Assembly (NCBI GenBank): GCA_041583135.1
Contig: JBFHGJ010000104.1
Location: 1 to 20,402 of the forward strand
Source of the DNA: JABSOG01 sp041583135
Lineage (GTDB): Bacteria; Pseudomonadota; Gammaproteobacteria; Enterobacterales; Alteromonadaceae
Length of the DNA: 20,402 bases
Direction of reading: 5' to 3'
The notes under the pieces are model-generated. The model made no database searches, was not told the DNA's origin, and worked only from the letters and a program-made list of their open reading frames with translations. A program made the position numbers and the translations under genes. The number at the start of each line of letters is the position of its first letter. Within the stretch, counting starts at the first letter, position 1. Positions 1 to 7,900 of this stretch are shown here, piece after piece.

Positions 1-1532
1 CCGTCGGTCACAATTGCCACTTTAAAGCCTTTATCTTGCAGCGCGCCCAAAGGCGAGGTGAGTTTGTGCAGCTCAGGCATACCATTGGCTTTAGGGCCTT
101 GGAAGCGGACAACAGCGATGAAGTCGCGGTGTAATTCACCGCCTTTAAAGGCCGCATTGAATTGCTGCTGGCAGTCAAATACCCGGGCGGGCGCTTCAAC
201 CACTTGATGCTCAGGTTTGACCGCAGAAGTTTTGATGATTGCGTTGCCGATATTGCCTTTGAGTGCTTTTAAACCGCCGGTTGGGCTAAATGGTTCGCTT
301 GCCGGGCGTAAGACGTTGGTATCAAGTGACTGTGCGTTAACTTGACTCATCACCACCTTGCCGCTATCGATTTTCGGCTCTTGGCGATAGTCGCCAAGAG
401 TGCCGTTATCTGACACTGTGCGGGCATCTTCATGCAATAGGCCATTATCGAGCAGGGTGTCGATTAAAAACGGCATACCGCCAACGGCATGAAAGCGGTT
501 AATGTCGGCAAGGCCGTTGGGGTAAATACGGGTGATCACCGGGACATGTTCCGACAGCTCTGCAAAATCATCCATCGTCAGCGTTATACCGGCGGCATTG
601 GCGATGGCCACCAGATGGAGCGCTTGATTGGTCGAGCCGCCGGTGGCCAAAAGACCGACAAGGCCGTTGACGAAGGCTTTTTCATCGAGCAATTGGCCGA
701 TTGGGCGGTAATCGCTACCGGCATTGGTAAAGCGCAGGATTTGTTGCGCGGCATAGTCTGTCAGGCCATCGCGCAATTCGGTGCCGGGATTGACAAAAGA
801 GGACCCCGGCAGTTGCACGCCCATGATCTCAAGTAGCATCTGGTTTGAGTTGGCCGTGCCGTAGAAGGTGCAGGTGCCAGCGCTATGATAAGACTTCGAC
901 TCGGCTTCGAGCAGTTCGGCGCGGCCGATTTTGCCCTCGGCAAACAATTGTCTGGCTTTGGCCTTTTCGTCATTGGGCAAACCCGAAGGCATAGGGCCAG
1001 CTGGCACAAACAGCGCCGGTATGTGACCAAATGATAGCGCACCGAGCAATAACCCAGGCACGATTTTGTCGCAGATACCTAAGTAAAGCGCACCATCGAA
1101 CATGTTGTGCGATAAGGCCACGCCGGTAGACATGGCAATCACATCACGACTAAATAGCGACAGTTCCATGCCCGGCTCGCCTTGGGTAATACCATCACAC
1201 ATGGCTGGTACGCCACCGGCGAATTGGGCGACACCGCCACTTTGTGCGATCACTTGTTTAATGCGCGCCGGATAGTCCTGATAGGGCTGGTGAGCTGAAA
1301 GCATATCGTTGTAGGCAGACACAATGGCGATATTGGCTTTAACCGCAGCTGATAAATCTTGCTTATCACTTTTAGAACAAGCGGCAAAACCATGGGCGAG
1401 GTTGCCACAAGGCAGGGTGGTACGTGCGCGGCTTTGACCGGCGGCGTCGTTGATGCGTGCCAAGTAGCGCTCACGTCTTGTTTTTGAGCGTTCAATAATG
1501 CGGTCGGTAATGGCGGAGATTTGAGACTTCAT
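1..1532 (-). CDS. edd: Phosphogluconate dehydratase (Entner-Doudoroff), 3' end outside window
   Basis: This enzyme dehydrates 6-phosphogluconate to 2-keto-3-deoxy-6-phosphogluconate in the cytoplasm, the first committed step of the Entner-Doudoroff pathway. The frame stays open from the ATG at 1532 to the left edge, giving 510 codons of a family usually near 600 residues, so roughly the last 90-100 residues are missing. Iron-sulfur cysteines of the IlvD/Edd family are visible in MCDGVTQGEPGMELS (Cys112), GICDKIVPG (Cys154) and SAGTCTFYGTANSNQ (Cys221); 154 and 221 fall at the same numbers I recall for the E. coli enzyme. An AGGAA ribosome-binding site lies about 8 bases before the ATG, and the start sits 9 bases after the pgl stop, so it is the third gene of a zwf-pgl-edd operon. 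The usual next gene, eda, is not in the window. Identity is near certain. Confidence 0.97.
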   Translation of the reverse strand, partial: MKSQISAITDRIIERSKTRRERYLARINDAAGQSRARTTLPCGNLAHGFAACSKSDKQDLSAAVKANIAIVSAYNDMLSAHQPYQDYPARIKQVIAQSGGVAQFAGGVPAMCDGITQGEPGMELSLFSRDVIAMSTGVALSHNMFDGALYLGICDKIVPGLLLGALSFGHIPALFVPAGPMPSGLPNDEKAKARQLFAEGKIGRAELLEAESKSYHSAGTCTFYGTANSNQMLLEIMGVQLPGSSFVNPGTELRDGLTDYAAQQILRFTNAGSDYRPIGQLLDEKAFVNGLVGLLATGGSTNQALHLVAIANAAGITLTMDDFAELSEHVPVITRIYPNGLADINRFHAVGGMPFLIDTLLDNGLLHEDARTVSDNGTLGDYRQEPKIDSGKVVMSQVNAQSLDTNVLRPASEPFSPTGGLKALKGNIGNAIIKTSAVKPEHQVVEAPARVFDCQQQFNAAFKGGELHRDFIAVVRFQGPKANGMPELHKLTSPLGALQDKGFKVAIVTD

Positions 1533-1541
1533 GAGATATTC

Positions 1542-2252
1542 CTAAGCGGCCCAATACAGATGAACTGGGACTTTGGTCTGTTGTAGCAGGGCGCTGACCG
1601 GCATGAGACTAAGGTCTTGATTGGCTTGCGCCTGACGAAAGACGTCGAGTTTTTCCTGACCGGTGAGTAGCAACACCAAATGGCGAGATTTCATCAGTCC
1701 CGCCAGTGTGAGTGTCATGCGTTCTAAATTGTCACCGGTAACTGCACTTTTTTGTGCCATGATGGCGCTAAGTAAGGTGTTAGATTGCGGGTCGATGGCT
1801 TGAGGCAAACCATCGCAATACGGAAAAATCGAGGCGGTATGGCCATCGTTACCCATACCGAGAATGCTTAAATCCCACTGACTGTCCATGGTCAGATAGG
1901 CGTCGGTTGTTTGCATTAAACCTTCTTTGGCGCTTGATGCTCGGTTTTTCATCGCAATAAAGTGGGCGTCAGCGGCGTTATTGGTCAGCAAGGTATTGCG
2001 AATTAGGTGCTCGTTTGAGCTGTCGCTGTCGTTTGCAACCCAGCGCTCGTCTACTAAGGCGACATTGACGTTTTGCCATGCCAAATCGCTGTGAGACAGG
2101 CGTTCATACAAGGGCGCCGGGGTGGAACCGCCAGAGACAAAAAAGCCCGCTTTGCCATGGCTGTTGATGGCATGGTTTAAGGTGTCGCGGCAGTAGCCAG
2201 TCAAGGCGTCAAACAGTGCTTCACGGCTGTTGAACAGGTGTTCGATGACCAT
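1542..2252 (-). CDS. pgl: 6-phosphogluconolactonase
   Basis: It hydrolyses 6-phosphogluconolactone, the product of Zwf, to 6-phosphogluconate, which then feeds Edd or Gnd. The 236-residue length is normal for the DevB/SOL-type family. Visible family motifs are the N-terminal FFVSGGSTPAPLYERL phosphate-binding loop, VALVDERWV with SSNEHLIRNTLL, and LGMGNDGHTASIFP. A GTG at 2255 directly follows the zwf stop and could also start the frame, but GGAAGGAG ends 8 bases before the ATG at 2252 and only 5 before the GTG, so the ATG is preferred. The Shine-Dalgarno sequence lies inside the zwf 3' end, which suggests translational coupling. Stop is TAG, followed 9 bases later by edd. Confidence 0.96.
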   Translation of the reverse strand: MVIEHLFNSREALFDALTGYCRDTLNHAINSHGKAGFFVSGGSTPAPLYERLSHSDLAWQNVNVALVDERWVANDSDSSNEHLIRNTLLTNNAADAHFIAMKNRASSAKEGLMQTTDAYLTMDSQWDLSILGMGNDGHTASIFPYCDGLPQAIDPQSNTLLSAIMAQKSAVTGDNLERMTLTLAGLMKSRHLVLLLTGQEKLDVFRQAQANQDLSLMPVSALLQQTKVPVHLYWAA

Positions 2253-2255
2253 CAC

Positions 2256-3731
2256 TTATGCTCCTTCCAAGAGGTTTTTGACATTACGCCAGACAAACCC
2301 GTCTTGTTCGATGAGTTTGTCTGCCTCGACAGGTCCCCAAGTGCCCGCAGCATATTGATGCGGTTTTTCATCGCTTTTTTGCCATTGTTGCAAAATCGGA
2401 TCTAACCAGCGCCATGAGGCATCGACTTCTTCACGGTGAATAAACAAGGTCGAATCGCCTTTTAAGCCGTCGAGTAACAAGCGTTTGTAGGCATTGCGAT
2501 CAGCGCTCGGTTGTGGCGAGCCTTGGTTGAGGTTTAAGCTCATTTTTTGCAGATGGGTTTCGCTGTGATCTAAATCTTTGACCATTACTTGCAACTGAAT
2601 GTTCTCATCTGGCTGTAATCGCACGATCAGGCGGTTGGCACTGAGACCACCGGTTTTTGGGCCATAGAGCTTGTGGGAAACCGGTTTGAATTGAATGGCG
2701 ATTTCGGCAAATTGGTTGTGCATACACTTGCCGGTGCGCAGGTAAAACGGCACGCCAGCCCAGCGCCAGTTATCGATGAAGGCACGGATAGCGACAAAGG
2801 TTTCGGTTTTGCTGTCGTGGCCGAGTTCATCCAAGTAGCTTTGCTGTTCGGTGCCGTTGACCACCCCAAAGGAATACTGGCCGCGAACGGTATTTTTGTT
2901 GACGCTTTTGCCGGTGATTGGACGCAAGGCGTTGAGCACTTTGATTTTTTCGGTGCGGATCACATCGGCGCATAACTCGCTGGCGGGTTCCATCGCAACC
3001 AGACACAGCAATTGCAGCAGGTGGTTTTGCACCATGTCTCTGACGGCACCGGCCTTATCGTAAAAGTCGGCGCGGCTTTCCAACCCCACAGTTTCTGAGA
3101 TGGTGATCTGCACATGGTCGATTGAGCGGCGGTCCCACAGGTCTTCAAAAATGTAGTTGCTAAAGCGCAGGACAATCAGGTTTTGCACCGGCTCTTTGCC
3201 GAGGTAGTGGTCGATACGGTAAATGTTGTCTTCCGGGAAGAACTGCGCCACCGATTCGTTAATGTCATCTGCCGACTGCCTGTCGTAGCCGATGGGCTTT
3301 TCCAGAATGACCCGCGATTTTGCGCTGATAAGCGCAAAATCATTGAGGTGCTGACAGGCGGTTTTAAACATTTTGGGTGCAATCGCAAAATAGAACAAAG
3401 ATTCATGTTTACTCTGTTCGACCATTTGCGCAAGCTCGGACCAGCCCTTGGCCGGGTCGGTAATGTCTAGCGCTACCGGGTGTAAACGCTCGGCAAAGTG
3501 ATGCCAGTGACCTTCGTTGAACTGTCTGGCCGGCAATTGTTTTTGCAACCAGCTGGCAACGGTGTCGAGAAAGGCTTTTCTATCAACGCTCTGGCCGTAG
3601 ACGGTGGCGATGATGCGCATTTCGGGGGCAAGTTCTTGTTTGACCTCTGCGCGGTAAAGTGCTGGCATTAATTTGCGTAAAGACAAGTCGCCATCGCCGC
3701 CGAACAATATGATGTCATAGATTGCAGACAT
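2256..3731 (-). CDS. zwf: Glucose-6-phosphate 1-dehydrogenase
   Basis: It oxidises glucose 6-phosphate to the lactone with NADP+ (or NAD+), the entry to both the oxidative pentose phosphate and Entner-Doudoroff routes. The 491-residue length is typical. The N-terminal dinucleotide loop reads GGDGDLSLRKLMPALY (residues 11-26), a slightly unusual variant of the common GxxGDLxxRKLxPALY. The phosphate-binding signature RIDHYLGKEPVQN holds His175, and the probable catalytic base is His237 in MVQNHLLQLL, by analogy with the Leuconostoc enzyme. EKPIGYD is also present. It is the first gene of the zwf-pgl-edd operon. The Shine-Dalgarno is weak (GGAG about 13 bases upstream). I saw no clear copy of the HexR operator I recall for this pathway (TGTAAT-like inverted repeat) upstream; repeats of another kind are present at 3987-4115. 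Confidence 0.97.
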   Translation of the reverse strand: MSAIYDIILFGGDGDLSLRKLMPALYRAEVKQELAPEMRIIATVYGQSVDRKAFLDTVASWLQKQLPARQFNEGHWHHFAERLHPVALDITDPAKGWSELAQMVEQSKHESLFYFAIAPKMFKTACQHLNDFALISAKSRVILEKPIGYDRQSADDINESVAQFFPEDNIYRIDHYLGKEPVQNLIVLRFSNYIFEDLWDRRSIDHVQITISETVGLESRADFYDKAGAVRDMVQNHLLQLLCLVAMEPASELCADVIRTEKIKVLNALRPITGKSVNKNTVRGQYSFGVVNGTEQQSYLDELGHDSKTETFVAIRAFIDNWRWAGVPFYLRTGKCMHNQFAEIAIQFKPVSHKLYGPKTGGLSANRLIVRLQPDENIQLQVMVKDLDHSETHLQKMSLNLNQGSPQPSADRNAYKRLLLDGLKGDSTLFIHREEVDASWRWLDPILQQWQKSDEKPHQYAAGTWGPVEADKLIEQDGFVWRNVKNLLEGA

Positions 3732-3986
3732 AGGGTTTGTGTGCTCCGTAAAGCTGTTTTATGCCGGGAAGATTTAGCGCCCGGGCAATGGTTCCGTTTG
3801 GATGAATGGGGATCACGTCGGCTGTCGCTCAGGCCTTGTGTCCAAAGAACTAAAGCTTCGCTGACAATACTAGTATAGGTGAACCTTTGCCGTTTATGCC
3901 TCAAGGCGCCGCCAACGGCGTAAGAAAGACCGAACCACTGCGTTAATTTTGTACCATCTTAATTCAACCGTGAGCACTGTCAATTG

Positions 3987-4115
3987 TGCATACGTATGTA
4001 AATTTTAGTCATTTTATGCAGTGAATTCAGCGATTTGAGCCTGGCAAAAGACGTTATGCAAACTTCCATGCAGATGTTGCCGTCATTTTATGTATTTTAT
4101 GCAATTTATGCATAA
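3987..4115. promoter_or_regulatory. Cluster of TTATGCA-type repeats, candidate operator
   Basis: TTATGCA or TTATGTA occurs at 4014, 4054, 4088, 4097 and 4106. The last three copies are spaced exactly 9 bases apart, and the last belongs to the perfect palindrome TTATGCATAA (4106-4115). A related inverted pair TGCATACGTATGTA lies at 3987-4000. This density in a promoter region suggests a multi-site operator of an unidentified regulator for zwf or for the gene at 4518. No known regulator is assigned. Confidence 0.4.
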
Positions 4116-4200
4116 TGCCTGATTATTGCCAGTTTAATCGATTTATCTTTAGCAGTCGTATTTGTTATAAGTCTTTGCTTCGTTTAAGCTTGGCGCGACA

Positions 4201-4221
4201 ATTTAATTGTTTGAATTAAAT
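4201..4221. repeat. Perfect 8-bp inverted repeat, candidate operator
   Basis: ATTTAATT at 4201-4208 and AATTAAAT at 4214-4221 are exact reverse complements separated by 5 bases. The site is AT-rich and lies about 300 bases before the small secreted gene. It could be a protein-binding site or a chance AT-rich palindrome. Confidence 0.3.
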
Positions 4222-4517
4222 GAAGTTGAATTTTGGCAAACCTACCTATAAGGGAACATTGAGAGACCTTGAAATGTCGTTTATTGGCGTAAATCTGCTC
4301 TTACATGTTGTTCTAAATAACAAAAACATCAGCTCGGCATCAGTTTTACTTAGAATCCCTGTTAACGTGAAGTTTAGCGTTGGCAGAATTTCAATAGCCT
4401 TTGGCGGGATTGTGATAGCTGGTGTACCACCGAGTATTTTATACTGGCGCCGAATGTTAAGGTCAGGTGGGTGCCCTTAATTCTCAACAATTAAAACATT
4501 CATCATGAGGGTATATT

Positions 4518-4787
4518 ATGAAGATGAAAGCTTTGACAAAGACGATTAGCAGCTGCGCTTTGGTTTTCGGCTTGCTCACTTGTGGGGCTGTCCATGCTAG
4601 TGGTATTACGAGCTTTGCGACGATGGCGGAAGTCGATCGATTCTGTAGAGCTGACAATATCGACTGTAAAACCATTACGGAAACAACTTTTGGTTATACT
4701 GTGTTTTATGAAACCTATGAAGGTATCAACTCTGGACCTAGACGAGGCGATGGTGACGGCGATCCTTTAGACGGTGGCAACGGCTAA
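4518..4787 (+). CDS. Small secreted peptide with acidic Gly/Asp tail, function unknown
   Basis: I do not recognise this 89-residue protein. It starts with a clear Sec signal peptide: MKMK, then a hydrophobic core SCALVFGLLTCGAVHA, with probable cleavage after Ala27 (VHA-S). The mature part of about 62 residues has two cysteines close together in FCRADNIDCKT, which could form a disulfide after export, and an aromatic stretch FGYTVFYETYEG. It ends in the acidic, glycine-rich tail GDGDGDPLDGGNG, which recalls calcium-binding loops but is too short to call as one. GAGGG sits 6 bases before the ATG, a good ribosome-binding site, which with the signal peptide makes it a real gene. It lies 137 bases before, and in the same direction as, the large hybrid sensor, so it may be a ligand, cofactor or target of that system; this is inference only. 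Confidence 0.75.
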   Translation: MKMKALTKTISSCALVFGLLTCGAVHASGITSFATMAEVDRFCRADNIDCKTITETTFGYTVFYETYEGINSGPRRGDGDGDPLDGGNG

Positions 4788-4863
4788 GGTTGGACTTTCG
4801 CCCCAGTGTGATTAATTGACACGCACCCGGCGTTTAAACTTCCCTTTCGCTATTTCAAAAGCC

Positions 4864-4904
4864 TGACAAATTCAGTAGCATTGCCTGTTACAACAAATTT
4901 GTCA
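4864..4904. promoter_or_regulatory. 9-bp inverted repeat upstream of the hybrid sensor gene
   Basis: TGACAAATT at 4864-4872 and AATTTGTCA at 4896-4904 are exact reverse complements; the arm centres are 32 bases apart, about three helical turns. The right arm ends 20 bases before the start codon. It could be an operator used for autoregulation or a stem in the mRNA leader. I found no second copy near the other genes in the window. Confidence 0.35.
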
Positions 4905-4924
4905 TGTCTGTTAGATTGAAATAG

Positions 4925-7900
4925 ATGTCGAAATCCATGAAGTTTTTGCGCTGGGCTTTATCTGTGTTCGGTTTATATCTGAGCTGCTCATTTGCCACAG
5001 TTGCAGTAAACCTGACAGAACCTACCTCCAATTTGCGATTTCATCCCCTTGCGCAAAACCACAAACTCTCCCAACCGGTTGTCAATGATATCGTCCAAGA
5101 TAAACAGGGCTTTATCTGGATCGCGACAGAAGATGGCTTAAACCGCTTTGACGGCCAAGATGTGCAGATTTATCGCCCAACGCCGGGGCGCGAGGGGGGT
5201 ATCAATCATACGACGGTCAAGCAACTGACCATCGACAACGATGGCGTATTGTGGATAGGTAGTGAAAAGGGCCTTAACCGCTACCAGTCTACGACCGACG
5301 ATTTTGCCCCCTTTCCCGGCGTAAATGCGAATATTACTGCCCTCAATGACGCGAATGTCAGAGCGCTGTTTACTGACAGTCTCAACCGGATATGGGTTGG
5401 TACTCGCAAAGGCGGCGTGAGTGTGATCTCTGCCGACAGACAAACGCTTAAGCACATTGCGGTGAATAACGCCGAGCTGGCGAGTTTGCCTTTGTTTGTC
5501 CATAGCTTTTATCAAACCCAACAACAGCAGATCTTAGTCGCTACTCAGCGCGGTTTGATGCGCTATAACGAGCAAAGTCAAAGCCTTGATGTGGTGAGTG
5601 TCGCTAGCCGCAGAAATATCATGCAGGTGTTTGAAGTTGCGCCGGGACGCTTGTTATTGGGCAGCACCAAAGGGCTATGGCTGTATGAGCAAGAGCAACA
5701 AAGCTTAAGCGAAATTAAACCTGAGCGACTCAAAGGCGTTTACATTGTCGCGATGGCCAAGTTTGACCACAGCAAGGTGTTGATTGGCACCCGCAATGAA
5801 GGGCTATATCTGTTTGATAGCCAAAGCGTTGAGCTATATCACTACAGTGCCGACCCGGCGGATAAGTATGCACCGACCGACAATCAAATTGGCGTGCTTT
5901 ATCAAAGTCGCGATGGTTTGTTTTGGATAGGCAATAACATCGGCATTGATGTGCTTTACCCCAAACAGCTGCGTTTTGGTCATATACGCCTGCAAAATCA
6001 ATCGCCTCAGTGTCTGGCGGGGAATACCATCTACGCCATCATGTTGGACAAACGCAATAAGCTGTGGGTAGGGGCCTATGGTCAGGGATTGAATCTGATT
6101 GATTTAAATACGCAGCAGTGTCGTTTTGTTACCGGTATCTCTGGGGAGAACAGCGAGCAGCTCAAAGATGTGGTGTCATTATATGAGGCCGGTGATGCCG
6201 TTTGGATTGGTACGTTTAAAGATGGGGTGGTGCGCTATGACAGTGTAAGCGACACCTTTACACCTTTGGCCGATTTGGTTAGCCCCGGCACCAAGCTGCC
6301 GAAAAACATTCAGTCTATTGCCGGTGATGCCAGTGGTAATGTGTGGATTGCCACTTATGATGCCGGGTTGTTTTTGTATCATCATGACAATGCACAGCTA
6401 AGTCATATCGTGCCGACCACCAAAGATGGTTTGGTTGGCGCATTTAACGACGTTTTGGTTGATGGTGATGGTCATGTCTGGGCTGCGGGCGATGCCAGTG
6501 GTTTGTGGCGTCTTGGCGTCGGCGAGGATGAGTTTAAACCGGTCGCGGGCATTGCTCAGCGGCTATGGTCGGTCGATATCGATAGCCAAGGCCAGCTGTG
6601 GCTTGGTACGGCTGGCAATGGCGCCATCGTTTATAACCCCACGACTCAACAAACAAAGACCTATGCGTTGACAGAAGGACTGCTTAGCAATGTGGTGCTG
6701 AATATTCGCGAAGATGGCGCTGGGGACATTTGGTTTTTCACCGACAGAGGTTTATCGCGGCTGAATATCAAACGGGATGTTATCGAAACTTTTACCGAGC
6801 GCGATGGTTTACAAGGCGATACCTTTACCACCGCCGGGTTTTATGATCGCAAACAAGGCATGATGTGGACCGGTGGCTTTAATGGTTTTAACCGCTTTAA
6901 GCCTGCCGATATCGTGCCATCGGCAGTGACGCCGGAAGTTGCTTTGACCCGCTTTGAATTGTTCTATAAGCCGGTGTCTTTAAAACGTGATGATAATGCT
7001 TCGCCGCTAACGCGAGTGATAGGGCATAGTGATCGGCTTTTTCTCGACTATCAGCAAAATGTTTTCGCCTTTGGTTTTTCTGCTTTAGAGTATGTCGAGC
7101 CTGAGCAGATCCGTTATGCCTTTAAGCTTGAAGGCTATGACAAAGAGTGGAATATCGTTGGCGCAGATCGCCGCTTTGCCAACTATACCAATATCGACCC
7201 CGGACAATATGTATTTAAAGTTAAAGCGACCAATAGTGAAGGACATTGGGGCCATGTCGAAACTAAGGTAGACATAGTGATTGAACCGCCTTGGTGGTCA
7301 ACCAAAACGGCGATTTTAGGTTACTTGGCGGCATTGTGGTTGGCCGTTTATGTGTTGATTGCCTATCGTACCAAAGCCTTGCGCCAACAGGCCGAAACCT
7401 TAAGTCAAGCAGTGGAAGAAAGGACGGAAGAACTGGCACAGGAAAAACACAAGGTCGAGCAATTACTTGAGCGCAAAAATGAGGAATTTGCCAGTGTTTC
7501 TCATGAGTTTCGAACGCCTTTGACACTGATCCTCGGGCCGTTATCGCAACTGCTGGCACAGACAACTGAGCCGCAGCAAAAACAGAAGTTGGGACTGATT
7601 CAGCGTAACGGCTACCGGTTGTTGAGGATGGTCGATCAGCTGTTGCAACTGCAAACCCTTAAAGTCAAAGCCATCAGTCCCAAGCAAAATCAGCGCAGCG
7701 ACAAAATCATTCAATTGATCTGTCAGGCATTTGCCGACTTGGCCAAAGAAAAACAGCTTACGTTGACCCTTGGCTCTGTGGCAGAGGTTGAATTGGCGCT
7801 TATCCCCGATGCGCTGGAGAAAATTTTGTTGAATCTGCTGTCCAATGCGGTCAAATATTCTCAACCCGGCGCCACGATAGAGGTTTTTAGTACGCACACG

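Larger units (their letters stand above)
3732..4517. other. Long intergenic region between zwf and the small secreted gene
   Basis: About 790 bases without a convincing gene, shared by the minus-strand zwf operon and the plus-strand gene at 4518. A TATACT-like -10 candidate for zwf lies on the minus strand near 3872-3877, without a well-placed -35 box. The middle part carries the TTATGCA repeat cluster described separately. Around 4201-4221 there is a perfect inverted repeat ATTTAATT-gtttg-AATTAAAT. An 86-codon frame at 4220-4480 has no ribosome-binding site and no recognisable features, and I do not call it. The second half may be an untranslated leader of the downstream secreted gene. Confidence 0.6.

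Noticed and set aside
3732..4220. HexR operator for the Entner-Doudoroff operon
   Set aside because: No TGTAAT-like inverted repeat with the expected symmetry was found by eye.
4220..4480. 86-codon open frame on the plus strand upstream of the small secreted gene
   Set aside because: No ribosome-binding site, no recognisable domain or signal peptide, and the start overlaps an AT-rich inverted repeat; more likely chance or leader sequence.
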